DNA from: Bryoerythrophyllum caledonicum
Lineage: Eukaryota > Streptophyta > Bryopsida > Pottiales > Pottiaceae
Length of the DNA: 64,000 nt
Direction: 5' to 3'
Assembly (NCBI GenBank): GCA_963971425.1
Contig: OZ020514.1
Location: forward strand, 28,384,602 to 28,448,601
Shown here: positions 1-11,560 of the stretch, in pieces
How positions within the stretch are numbered: the first letter of the stretch is position 1
Layout of the letters: the number at the start of each line of letters is the position of its first letter
Made by a program: the position numbers and the translations under genes
The notes under the pieces: generated by a model
Databases searched by the model: none
The model's input: only the letters and a program-made list of their open reading frames with translations
What the model was told of the DNA's origin: nothing

Positions 1-413
1 AAATATAAATGTTGTATATGCATCTTCATACCTTATACAACTTGCTAAGGTTTCATTGATATATCTAATTATATATCTCAATCACAATTTCTAGTTTAAG
101 CATAATAAACATAATGTAAATAATTTGTTTAAGAACTTCAAGTATTTGAATGTCCTTACTTTAAATAAGGACATTTAAAGTAAAAACATTTTGAAGTAAG
201 GACATTTAAGTAAGGACATTTGAAGAAAGAACATTTTAAAAAAGGACATTTAAAGTAAGGACATTTAAATACTTGAAGTTCTTAAACAAATTATTTAATT
301 TATGCTTACTATGCTTTAACTAGAAATTGTGATTGAGATATATAATTAGATATATCAATGAAACCTTAGGTAGTTGTATAAGGTATGAAGATGCATATAC
401 AACATTTACATTT
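1..413. repeat. Long imperfect inverted repeat (foldback/MITE-like hairpin)
   Basis: Bases 1 to about 165 are the near-perfect reverse complement of about 250 to 413; for example ATGCATCTTCATACC near 18-32 pairs with GGTATGAAGATGCAT at 382-396. The centre (about 168-270) is a degenerate tandem repeat of a 15-bp unit AAGGACATTTAAAGT. Position 1 still pairs with 413, so the left arm may continue outside the window. A foldback transposon or MITE is the simplest reading. No coding potential is seen and the target duplication cannot be judged. Confidence 0.85.
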
Positions 414-969
414 ACATTTGAATGCATCAACTTCAGCTCTGGATAATTACTATTAATTTTGTGTCAATGGCTTATATAAAAAAATAAGAACACAAGACAC
501 ATTCTATGGTTAAAAAGAAATTAGAGTCTATAATGACATTTACAATATTTGATTCAATTATTACATGAACAATTGTTGCAATCCTTGTTAATTAAAAAGG
601 CCATAGCCCATGGCCAAATATAAATGGTTTTGTGTACATGATTGCCAAAAGTAAATACAAAAAATACACACCTTGACAATCTTTGAAATCAATAACAGTT
701 AATGACGACACTTTTAATCAAAGAAAGACAATAGATGATATTGGTGAAAAGGAATCAACATTATATATATAAGGGGTGGACAAAAGGTTAGGAAAGGTGG
801 GCAGAAGGAGGAATGAGGCTTATACATGGTCCACATCTTCATTATGCCACTAGCAATAATTCAACGAGATAAAGGAATTTAAAAAACACAAAATAGTAGA
901 GGACAAATTGTATTTGTGTTGAGCATGGATGTATATGCAAAGGAAATTAATAAGTGTGCAAGGAGGCAT
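414..969. other. AT-rich spacer, no gene seen
   Basis: No ORF of note, no repeat and no RNA gene could be recognised here. Confidence 0.5.
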
Positions 970-2130
970 GCGACTATATAAGAGGGGCGGGTCACTACAA
1001 AAGAAGAGCGGGCAGGTACACAAGGAGGTAGGGCGCATACTGCAAAAGGTTGGGTGTAAACTTAAAAGGGTCGGATGCTTACATAAAGGGATCAAGCGCG
1101 TACCTATAAGGGCCGTGTGCATATCTAGCAGGGCCGCGCGCGTACGCTAAATTTTTTTTAAAAATTTTTTTAGGCGTACGCACCCAGCCTTTATACGTGC
1201 GCGCCCGATCTAGAAGGTCAAGCGCATGCTTACAAGGATTGAGCTTGTCTCTAGAACAAAGAAAATTGCACATGCCCATTCTTTGAACGTACGCGCCCGA
1301 TTTAAAAGATTAGGCGCGTGCTTACAAGGGTTCAGCCCATACTTCAAGGGGTTGGGCGTGTACTAAAGAGGTTCTACGGGTAGCTAAGGAGGTAGGGCGC
1401 ATACTCCAAAAGGTTGAGTGCAAACTTGAAAGGGTTGGGCGTATGCCTAAAGGGGTGGGGCGCGTACATAAAGGGGTTGACGAGTACATATAGGGGTTGG
1501 GCACGTACTTAAGGGGGTCGGGCGCATCCGTAAAGGAATTGAGCGCGTACCTAAAGAGATTAAGCGCGTCCCAAAAGGGATCGGACGCGTTCCTATAGGG
1601 GTCGGGCGCGCACCTCAAGGGGTCCGGCGCGTACGTACAAGGATTGGGCGCATACGCGTGAAAAAAATATAAAAAATTAAATAAATCTGTAGGTGTACGC
1701 GCCCAGCCCTTATTTGTGCGCGCCTAGTCAGTATTCGTACGCGCCTAGCCCTTGGTTGTATGTGCCCGATCCCAACGGTAGGGCGCATGCTTACAAAGGC
1801 CTTGGCACGCACTAGAAAAAAAAAAAAAAAAAAAAAATTGATTTTTTTGGCGTACGCGCGTGGCCTTGTTTGGTACGTGCGAAACCCTTGTTTGTACGCG
1901 CCTAGCCCTTGATGGTACGCGCCCAGCCTTTGATGGTACGTGCCCAGCCCTTGTACATACGCGCCCGATCCAAAAGGTCGGGCGCATGCTTACAAGGGCT
2001 AAGCGCGTACAAAAAAATAAATAAATAAATAAAAATTTTTTTGATGTATGCGCGCGGTCTTGTTAGGTATGTGCGCGGCCCTCTTAGATACGCGCCCAAC
2101 CCTTGTTCGTACGTGCGCGACCTTCTAGTC
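970..2130. repeat. 21-bp CpG-rich minisatellite with orientation switches
   Basis: Consecutive units are 21 bp long, with core GGGTCGGGCGCGTAC followed by a short A/T-rich spacer; the clearest run is 1450-1650. From about 1680 to 2130 most units appear as the reverse complement (GTACGCGCCCAGCCCTT). Around 1140-1330 and 1960-2010 the two orientations meet and form palindromes such as GCGTACGC flanking a T/A run. Because 21 is a multiple of three, every frame that stays open shows a seven-residue periodicity (for example RYAPDPF-like heptads); I read this as a by-product and not as a protein. The array is much more GC- and CpG-rich than its surroundings. Confidence 0.85.
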
Positions 2131-3419
2131 GACATGTCAACCACGTATTTACCTTCGTGGCAGTGGGTAAATTGTTTTACCTCTAGTCATGGTCAAACCA
2201 GCGTTAACCCTTATCAGACGGACAACAACTTCTATCAGACGGACAGCGAGACGGACAAACTCTACCGGACGGACGGACCCCCGAACAACCCTGGCTCTAA
2301 ATTCGTTCCCACAGAGACCTATTTTTCTTTCTCAAATGATAAGTACAACTAACTACTACCACCCTATTATCTATCGGTTAGCGTTCCTATTCATGCCTTG
2401 ATCTACTCATCCGGATCCTTCCGGATTCCAGATGTCCCTTCTTTCAACTTTCGGATCCTTCTGGATTCCGGATAGTTTCAGACGGAGTTTTCTTCCGGAG
2501 TTTTTAACCAAGGGCCAAGTACCACTAATCATGTTTTGTGTAAGTGGCCGGATTCCCCACTGTCTTGTGACTTAAAGTGGCTAGACACCCATTGCCCCGA
2601 GACTTATAGTGGTTGGACACCCACTCTTCCTACTTCGCTAACCGGTAGTTGGTTTGTTGGTGCCAGACTCGCACTCTCACATCATCCGGTAGGCCTTCCA
2701 GACGCGGTCGCTCAGAGGTTCGTCCGGACTACAACGACATTCCAATTGATGCTCAGTGGTTCTATTGGATGAGTGTGGTAGATTTGCACATAGATTCCCT
2801 TCTAGACATACACCTCAGGCTTTTTCCTCTATCGTAAGGGAAAATTCCGGCCGCAACCGGAATCCGGGTTCACACAGATTCTCCATGCCTGGGAGCTACA
2901 AGGCTCACCCCTACAGTATCCTCCCTCCCCCTCCAGGCTACTTCCGGTCCATGTGGATCGTCGGACACTACCTAACCTCTCCTCCAACTTTTTCGGGCGA
3001 TCTCCCAAAGCAAGCCCCAACCGGTTGTACTAAATGCAACCTTTGCGACACTTCACACATAAGAACTTAGTTCACTACACATCAACCACAATGGATCTTA
3101 TTCCCTCTCCACAAAAAGGTCCTCTATCACCATGGATTCAAGAAGAAAAAGTATACTAACAGAAAATACTCTTCATGAGGTAGAAACAAGACGATGAGCC
3201 GTCTGAGGCTCATCTATTAAGTAACCACTAACTCCTGAATCTAAAATCCTATCCTATCTGTTGGAAATCCGGAAAATCCTATCCTAAAAGTGAAAAGGAT
3301 CTTATCCCTAGAAATCCGGAATTCAAAACTCAGATTCGGAATTTTCGGATCTGAGATCCGATTTTCTCGGATCTAACTAAAAACCTAGTTTAGGGTTTTC
3401 TTTAGCCTATGGTGTGATA

Positions 3420-3442
3420 GCCGGGTGCAACTGTGAGCCCCA
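3420..3442 (-). other. Shared motif GGGGCTCACA / TGCACCCGGC (element C copy 1)
   Basis: On the minus strand it reads TGGGGCTCACAGTTGCACCC and then GGC. The same motif occurs in element B (36189-36210 and 62273-62294) and in element C copy 2 (60816-60836). The position, after the coding part and before a long non-coding 3' end, fits a polypurine tract followed by the start of a 3' LTR (TG...). This role is inferred. Confidence 0.55.
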
Positions 3443-4151
3443 TCGTTAGTTGCTATCAAATTGACAAGACTAGAAGATCCTATCTATGGTGTAACCTGGT
3501 CCTTCTTCCTACTGCTTCGGCACGTAGGGGTTACCTTTGTTGGTGCTGCGCTGGCTTCAGGACGTGCCGGAATGGTAGCTGACGGCTTTAGGATGGAGGC
3601 AAACACCTGTTCCTTCAGTCCGGAAGGCGTTTCCGGATCTTCTGCTGTTGCTCTGGCCGCTAGTGGAGCAATTGTTCAAATTTGAAGATTCGGTAGGTCC
3701 CGGAAGCTTCCGTTGGAGCTGATGTCCATGGGCATTGCAGCAAAGGTTCCAGGTAATGAGGCCATGTTTGGTTGAATCAGAGAGGGAGACTCTGACGGAA
3801 TCCGGAAGGGCAACGGGGATATCTGCAAGGGGTCTCCTGGCATCTCCTGCCACATCTGTATACTCTCCGTGCTCAGGAAGGCCACTCCATTCCAACTCAT
3901 TGGAGAGTTGAAATTCGGAGTCCCTACGAGGTCGTTGAAGCCTCTGGTAGGGGTCTAAGGAGTGCCGGCTGCAGGTCTGGGTGGAGAGCCCGCTGTAGGT
4001 CCGGACGGGGATCCGGCTGTCGGTCCGGATGGCCCTTCATCTACGCAAGTTGCGGAATGAGGTCATCGGAGTACTCCGTCCCCACCTCTTCCATGATAGC
4101 CAGGATCATGGCTGTCCGGGCCCCGATTTCTCCTTCCTAGATCCTGGTTTG

Positions 4152-4451
4152 CTAGACGATATGCCTGCAGAGCTCTGAGACGTCCACCGGAATGTCGTCA
4201 ACGATGTTTGGGGCCCAGTTTGGCCTTGGTTCTGACCCGGTCGTGAACCATTCATATGCAACTTCTTCGGGAAGGGGAGCCTCGGTCGAGCTCTGAGCTA
4301 CTACTGATGTTGGAGGCTGGCTGGGTCCAACGGCTTCTCGAGTCTTCTGAACCAAACGACTCCGCTTTTGGGATCTCCTGATGAGTAGAGGGGACGACAA
4401 CTTTTCTGTCTTAGAGCCCTTTGAAACTTCCTGCTCCTCCTCCGTCTCCAT
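4152..4451 (-). pseudogene. Charged, serine-rich tail region of element C, copy 1
   Basis: This is a 99-residue reading frame directly downstream of the gag-like frame, rich in Glu, Ser, Lys and Pro. It occupies the position of the charged linker found after the gag-like part in copy 2. No motif is recognised. Confidence 0.25.
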
Positions 4452-4493
4452 CCCTCCGTATGACTGGATACTGAACAGGTTGTCGTACTCGTC

Positions 4494-5087
4494 CTACTCC
4501 TCCGGCCTCAGCATCTTTTGCTTCGCGTACATGTGGGCTACGTAGGTTGAGAGGGGTGTTGGGGTTTTCCGGGCTTTCGGCAGGTTCTTGACCATTAGGT
4601 CTATCTGCTCATCCATTATGGCTCTCCAATCCACGGACAATTTCCCTCTCATCGATCCCAGTATTAGGCTAGCTAGCTTTGCCACTATCCATTTAGATTT
4701 CTCTGGGTGGAATATAGGGTTAAAGAATGCCATTACTAACCTCGCATCCGGATTGGTGAGGTTGCTGAGTACGTACCCGTCCTTAGGGTTTGCCTTTGAC
4801 AGGAACTCCCCCTTCAAGATGTTGTCGTCGCGCTCCGCCACCTTGACCGTCCCGGGCCGGAGACCATAGGTGTCGCTCCAGATTGACGCGGTCCAGACTT
4901 CCGGATGCGCCCGAATGCGCCCCTCGTGCTGGCTTGGTGGCTTTCCCAGGAGCTCCGCCACCATGGTCTCGCTCTGGAAAGCCCAAGGTGCCCCGAGGAG
5001 TCCTTCACACCCCAGTACCTCGAGGTAGGTCTCCAACACTGTAGAGTTGGTTTTCACCACTCTAAGAAAACACCCAAGTGTACCCAC
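4494..5087 (-). pseudogene. Gag-like protein of element C, copy 1 (part)
   Basis: The reading frame gives about 197 residues. A recognisable conserved stretch contains FFNPIFHPEKSKWIVAKLAS and later TPLSTYVAHMYAKQ. The corresponding stretch of copy 2 (near 59130-59350) reads FLNPIFHLEKPKRVVAKWA and TPLASYVVHFYCQHQ, so the protein, not only the DNA, is conserved between copies. I do not recognise a named domain. A helical, gag/capsid-like or plant 'mobile-domain'-like role is only a guess from its length, position and helical composition. It lies upstream, in element orientation, of a serine/charge-rich tail (4152-4451). Confidence 0.45.
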
Positions 5088-5179
5088 ACCTCATAGGATT
5101 CGTTACGGGGATGATCATACGCCTAGTTTTAAGTATTTGGAGATTAATTGTGTCGTTAAAGCTATCTTTTTAGTTAATT

Positions 5180-5985
5180 CTTAAGGTTATCTATCTATTT
5201 TTAGGGAATTAGGGCGGTTAGCATCACTCTTAAGGGATCCACCCACAAAGTCTAATCCCAAAGGATCTCTCGTGCCTTAAGACGGAACATTAGTCCTTCT
5301 AAGATTGTGCTTATGCCACTAATCCTTAAACACTTGCCACACTGGGCTAATGGAAGTTTCCATTAAGTCTCATTGCATTGGTTCTTTTAATTACAATCTT
5401 TAAGAATTCAAATTCTTACCTCATGCAAAATTGCTCCACTTTTCACGTCCGTCCACTAAATCCACGTAATCACGTTCTTAAGACAAGGATTAGTCTCAAA
5501 AATCACATACACAAGTTAACTTAAGTCTTAAGGAATTTCAGCTCTTAAGTCTCCACTTAAGTTCACCTTTCCACAATTATCCCTTAAAGACCACGGTGTT
5601 CCACACTTACTCGTACCACTTAGTCTTTAAGATGTCTGAATTTTACTTAAGACTTCGCTCTTAGTTGACTCCATGTTCTTAAGAACACAGTTTCTGTCCT
5701 TGAGTTCTTAAGCACTCACTTACTCAATCGGGACTGATTCTTAAGAACCTGTACTGTCTAGACCAATTCAGCCCTACAGTGTTCTTAAGTTTCTGTCTTA
5801 AGACTTCCAGAATCGAGAATGCATCTCACTGAATGCAAATGATGTCCCATATTCTCACTCATACGGATCTTAAGTCCCAGCCCTTAAACTTAAGGGTCTA
5901 CTGGTACTTAAGATCTCAATCTTCATAAGCTTATGTATCCAAACTTGGACTTAAGATTCTTAAGTTTCTATGTTCTGTTCTTAAG
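5180..5985. repeat. CTTAAG-rich segment (20 hexamers in ~800 bp)
   Basis: I count 20 copies of the palindrome CTTAAG between 5180 and 5985, where about 0.2-0.3 would be expected by chance. Many sit in the wider contexts GTTCTTAAG or ACTTAAGTCTTAAG. Near misses (CTTAAA, CTTTAAG) are also frequent. There is no fixed period and no ORF. It directly adjoins the 5' side of element C copy 1. Confidence 0.8.
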
Positions 5986-7039
5986 TCTTTCTTTGGGATT
6001 TATTCCTTATTTTCTCTCTTATGCTAGATTCTTTTAAATACTCACAACTTAGCCTACCTTAGAGAATCCATTCTATTAAGGTTAGACTTAATGCCAATTT
6101 TTTGTATGCATAATATGACACTCTTGCCATGCATCAAGGTATGCCACTCTTGATGTTTATTGCATCAAATTGCATTAACATGAATAAGAACTCCATTCTT
6201 ATTCTTATGATACTCAAGTTATGCTCACTCACACTCGAGATCTTATTAAGTACTTATGCATCACACATCTCATGTACTAAGTCACTTAATTTCACATTAT
6301 CTCCATTAATCTTCACACTCATGATTAATGCTCCAACACACACACAAGGTCACACACACGACCTTAGTAGTTAGGGTATTTCCCTAACTTATTTCATGAA
6401 GAATAAATATACCATGCATTCATGCATAGGAATTTTATCCACAATTAATACCTAATGCATGCACTTGTATTTACAACACACAATGTCAAATTTATGCAAT
6501 GAAGTTCACATAATATTGCAATTATACATATAACTCAAGTCACAAGACTCTACATATGCAAATTCAATAACAATTATATATTCATATATAAAATTAAATA
6601 CTCTTACAACATTAAGAGTCATCAACTAGCTCTTTCACCTAAAGCTAGGGCTCACTCCAACCTTCCTTCAAGGAATTTCTATGGTAATGGCCAAGAATGC
6701 TAAAAATTCAAGCTAGTCATTCTACTCAACATCCAAGAGGCACACCTCTTGGCAAGAGGTTTTTCCTATCATTAACCATTAAGATTAATTCCACTAAATC
6801 TTCACATCTCTTCATATCTATTCATGAAAAGGTACAACCTATCCAAAGGGTGCGAGTCCAACCCTTTTCCCATTATTTCCTTATTCTTGGATATGAATAG
6901 GTACTTTCCACCTAATTATCTACTTAGTGTAAACTTAATCATTAATTTTTTAATTCTCCATATATCTACAACCCTTTTTACACTTAATTTTCGGAAAAAA
7001 GCTAATTTTGTCATTTTGGCTCTACAAACACCCTGTAGT
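5986..7039. other. AT-rich spacer, no gene seen
   Basis: The sequence has many ATGCAT and CACACA words near 6060-6480 and is otherwise unremarkable AT-rich DNA. Only short ORFs without recognisable motifs are present. Confidence 0.45.
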
Positions 7040-9299
7040 CCTTCTCGGAGGTTGGCCACTCCGACGTCACCTTCTTAGAAGAGGTTCTACAGTGGTGGAA
7101 AGGGAGTGATGGACAACATCATGGCCTTGAATGAATCGTCCAAGTTTGTGTTCATCCACAAGAACAAGTTTCCCGGTCAATCCAAAGGTAAAGTCTTTGT
7201 CTTCAAAATGTGTATCAATCGAGCAGGTAGTGGTGTAGATCTCGTCAAGCGTATGCAACCCGGGAATGACCTACAAGATTGTTGGTTGATGTTTGATCAT
7301 GTCAAGCGGATCATGGACTCGACTACCATGGCATGTCATATATATGATAGTAAGTATTGTCGAGTCATGACAATTTCCATGTGCGATATGCAATCAAAGG
7401 ATGCCGACGCCCAACAGCTATTTTGGGAGAATTTGAATGATACAATGAAGAACCACAGGCAGGAGGCGACGAACTTCAAGGGTTTCATGGCGGACAGTGC
7501 TGGGGCAAATTGGCACATAGTCTGTCGAGTTTACAGCAGCGGCGACAAAGACAAGCCCATGGAAAGCAGGGATCGCACTTGTTTATTCCATTGGATCAAA
7601 TGTCTCTAGCGAGCCACCGCTCGCAACATTCTCGCCGGCTTCCAAGACCAGCATACTGCCCTCTACAAGATCTGGAAGAATGCAAAGTCTCAAGAGGAGG
7701 TCGAAGCGCAATACAATGTAATAAGAGGGTGGTCGGTGTCCTCTGGTGCCACTACCGAAGTAGGGAGAAGAGCTCTTGAGGATTGGATGGGATTTTGGCA
7801 CTTTCGGTATCGACAATGGGGCGGCGCAATGCAACTTGTATGTAGTCGAGGGGTTTCATACAGTGTGAGCTCCAGTACTAACTGTTAAAGCGATCAACAA
7901 ATCGTGTTATGACAATTGTTGGCTCCTCCTAGGATCTGATGATGGATGAGAGAGCGGACATGCCTTCATGCGACCTTGCTAAAACGGTCCACAACCGGTG
8001 GCTTCAACAATCTAGGAACACGATGACATACTTGTACGTTGCAACCATGGACAATCTCATTGGTGCTTTCATGCAGATAACTTCATATCGTGCATGGTTG
8101 AAGGGTGGAACATCTGGTACAGGACCGGATAAAGATACGCTTCGGCTACGATCTGTTCAACGTTCAGGTAATCCTAAACTCATTGCTAAGGTTGTTAGGA
8201 ACTTCCCAAATGCTGCAGATCTACTAACCCGAACTTGCGGCCTAGAAGGTTCAAGGATTTTTGGGTCTACGAAGCGCAAGCTTGATTTGCCCCTAGGGTC
8301 CGAATATGATTCCCACCGTTCCGATACAGTGAAATACTCTATTCCACCAGATGGGACGAGTGTGACTCGGGCAGGTATTGAGGAGTTGCTTAGCGGTCAC
8401 GACTCCGGAGTTCAGCATACAACCTTTGTATTGGAGACGAACTGTGACCATTGAAGTGGCACATTGCTCGTCTTCCAAAGAAGTCTGCTTGAAGATGCCA
8501 AGCATTGCAAGCTCATACAGGTGAGCAGTGCAACGCTAGAGTACAACGTGGAAGTCATGGAACTCCGGCCCCAACATACGTTGGTTTTAAGAAGGATTAC
8601 AGGAGTCCACTGAATGTTGCTGCAGAGTTCTGGTTTTGTCGTGATAACATTGACTGTTGTATAAAGGGGTCACAGCGGTCTTTTGTACTGGATTGGCCAG
8701 TAGTTTCGATGATGTGGCCTGTGAAGTTTGGCACAAACCTAACAGTGCAGGAGGTATTAGCGTTTGAGGAAGCTAGCTTTCAATTGCAGCTATGGGGTGC
8801 TCTTTCACCGCGAAGACAATTCCAAGTGTCTATAGACAAGCCCCTTCCGCATTCCCACTTCCTGGTTCCCTCGAATCCGAATTCATTCCACACCTTTCAG
8901 CACGGCTATGCAATCCGTAGAAGATCGGACGTTCCCACAATTGAGCAACGCAATAAGTGGTCAAGCGTTGTTCTTATGAATAACTGCTATGTTTTGAACG
9001 TCGTTGCCATACCATACCTAGGTTGGGTATGTGTTATTACCCTTGACACAGGAAAAGAAAAGTCCTATTGCATCACCTTTACGAACCTCCCGGGGTGTTT
9101 TTGCCCTGATTTCTTGAAGATGCAATTGGTGGCGTTGGAAAAAAAGGGGCATTCAAAGTATTGCAAGCATGTGTACTACATCCTACATTACCTATGTAAG
9201 ATGGATTGTAAGGTGGGCGTATTCATGCACGCTCCAAGCTACAACTTCAATGAAGAGATGTGCATCCTTGAACTTGTCAACATTGCAGAACAGGCATGA
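7040..9299 (+). pseudogene. Decayed MULE-like transposase gene with SWIM zinc finger (MULE-1)
   Basis: The order of blocks follows plant Mutator-like transposases: a leader ending in EEVLQWWKGSDG and KFVFIHKNKFPGQSKGKVFV, then the catalytic region with CDMQ (about 7390), GFMADSAGAN (about 7490) and a CLFHW block (about 7580), then WMGFWHFRYRQWGGAMQLV (about 7780-7840). A C-terminal SWIM finger follows: C-x-C in CFCPD (about 9097) with the matching CKH (about 9163). MULE transposases cut and paste DNA, and the SWIM finger binds DNA or protein. The reading frame is split: an early shift near 7125, an in-frame TAG at 7606-7608 after which the same frame continues to about 7860, then different frames for 7939-8454 and 8505-9299. 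Introns could explain some of this, but the TAG argues for a dead copy. Terminal inverted repeats were not identified. Confidence 0.7.
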
Positions 9300-10389
9300 G
9301 TAACTCAGAGTTCTCCGAAAGATCAAACATTGTGATCTGGTCTTAAGTAGCACCATAGGAAACGTACGGATTTCAAATTATACATTTGACTTGGGGATCA
9401 GATTCCCGAATCCAAAATATATGAGACATGATGTTGTGCTAAGTAATAAATTGTCGTACTCTTAACACCGGAAATCAGAAATATTATTACAATGCAGAAG
9501 TGACCACGGTTATAGGATACTTTCTTAATTTAGTAAATTTTATCAAACTTTGTGTGCAACTTTTGCATTTCTGCGGATATTTTCCTAAATTTCACATTTA
9601 AAAAAAAAACAATTTTTTTTATAGTTTTTAGAGATTTTTAGGCTCGCTGGTCGCCGCTCGCCGCTCACCGCTCACAAGATAGCGTCGATGTACCAAATGT
9701 CACTCAACCTCTCTTCTTATTGGATTAGTGTCAGTTGCTAAAGCATGCATTATTTTGTTGACGCACTTCCTACAATCCCTATACATCCTATCAGTGTAAT
9801 TTTTTGGTCATTTACTCAATTTGAAAGTGTGTTGCTAAAGCATTCACCAGTTCTACAGTGTCAAGAAAATCATTTGCGCCAAAGGTGCTGCCTAGTCTAA
9901 ATGTGGCACGTAAGCTTCTAGAAAACAAACTAGTAAACCAAAGGTAGATTGTGTTGCACTACAAAAACATGTGTGCAATATTTAGAATTTGACCTCTGCA
10001 GTGAATTGAATATCCAATTTTTTAACCGACATAAAAACCGTGAGTTATAAGTCAATTAAACTCACCCCTATCTTTAAAAATATGCATGAATTAGAAGATG
10101 TTTTTCACACCTACTACACCTTTACAAAATCCTAGACAACGCAATGTCACATAAGCCAGCTACAAATTATCCCCTCACGATCATACTATCCATTGTGCAC
10201 ATGAAGGCTTGTTGAATCATGACTCTTACATAACCATCTTAAATCTTGCTCGCGATGGCATGACAACTTCGATCTTAGTGCTTCGTTCCAACCAATGATG
10301 ATTTATCTGTGACTACATCAATTTGCAAACTCAACAATATAGTTTAGACGCCATCATCTACATGTCAAAATTCCTTCAATGTGTGAAAA
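9300..10389. other. Spacer, no gene seen
   Basis: This is AT-rich DNA without a convincing ORF. A tiny run of CGCTC-type repeats (GTCGCCGCTCGCCGCTCAC) lies at about 9649-9680, just after an A/T homopolymer stretch. Confidence 0.45.
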
Positions 10390-11560
10390 AAACATACCTT
10401 CTTGTTGGATCAACCAGGCCGCTCAATAATAAGGTCGTAGAAGTCTGAGATGACTTCTCGTGGCAATAGAATTGCAATCTCGTTTCGAATCTAGGACACA
10501 TGCCATGACTTCCCATCCTTGAACGCAGGCATCACTTCATCCGTGAACACAACCTCCGTGCTTCCATGTCTGGAATCACGGCCTGATGCATCCCTCAATG
10601 TTGCCCTTCATGCCCATACCTCACATAGCAGAAGGTCATATACAACATTTGCTGAACTGGATGGTAATAAAATCCCATAGTGCCTTGATTGACTACACAT
10701 TCGATGATGTCTTATCCGCTCTGCCACTTCTCATCCCACCCAAGATCCATCAAGCTTGCCAAAACCAAAGTTGACGGAGATCGGAAGATGTACATTGTTG
10801 GAGTGCGCCGAATGTTGTTTGCTTGGGCAAACAAATCAATCATTATGTGGACTAGTAGAAACCACCGCACATGTGCAACCTTGCTTCCCGTGCTCCTCTT
10901 CATTGTGGCCGCAACATCATGTGACATCTTCAAATGAAAGGCCTCAAATGTATGCATGTCAAGGATTAGCCAAAATACATCAGACAACTTCGGAAGCAGC
11001 AGGGCCTCCAAACTTCCATACAACTTGGAGCTAGAGCGAGGTACATAGAATGCTCTAAGAAAGAAAGTGCCATTCACTAGTAGCTGTCTGTAGCTCCTCT
11101 CATTGCGTCCGGATTCGCCAATTTCATGGTGTAGCACTAAATGACATCCAAAATAGAAGAGGGCGGCACCAAATCATCCCAGCCCGATGCAAACAAATAG
11201 TTGCATGCGCAGGGCTCACTAGCTAATGACAACAGATCAAGTTCTGATTGTCAAAGCTGTTAAGCATGGCGTACCTGTACTGCTACAAGCTTCTGCACAT
11301 CTCTACCTCGAATAATGCTCGCATGAAACTTAAACCGGACAATCTGCGCCTTCCATGCGCCCGCAAAGGATTCCTCTCCATGCACACAAGTATCCTTTGC
11401 CCAAAGACCACGTGCTGCAAGCTTCAAGGTAATCCATGAACCAATGTCAATCCGTAATGGAATCCACCTTCCAGCAGTATCTTTGTTGTTAATCACTACG
11501 GACTTCACGTCAGCTGCTGGGTTATCATGCCCTACCGTGATTTTGTGAAGCAAGCAAGCA
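10390..11560 (-). pseudogene. Unrecognised coding-like region on the minus strand
   Basis: Three blocks look protein-coding by composition: 11260-11553 (97 residues, with GRWIPLRIDIGSWITLKLAA), 10712-11137 (141 residues, with FWLILDMHTFEAFHLKMSHD), and about 10400-10540 in another frame (with VVFTDEVMPAFKDGKSWHVS). They follow one another in the same direction with only short gaps. They could be exons or a decayed single frame. I do not recognise the family. Nothing links them to the neighbouring MULE except proximity. Confidence 0.3.

Larger units (their letters stand above)
2138..5095 (-). mobile_element. Element C copy 1: gag-like retroelement fossil
   Basis: This stretch is homologous, in reverse orientation, to 58183-62043. 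The homology includes the gag-like protein (4494-5087) and the downstream non-coding end: the 'ccacttaaagt' and 'gggtgtctagccac' blocks near 2570-2620 match 61650-61690 in reverse complement. Both copies are rich in CCGGA/TCCGG. The shared motif at 3420-3442 sits between the coding part and the downstream end. The 5' side seems to stop near 5095. No LTR pair was found, so placing it among LTR retrotransposons or their non-autonomous kin is inference. It is broken, with several breaks, and old: the two copies differ greatly. Confidence 0.6.

Noticed and set aside
970-2130. Several ORFs with regular seven-residue repeats on both strands
   Set aside because: The periodicity follows from a 21-bp DNA unit and appears in several frames at once; no frame is favoured.
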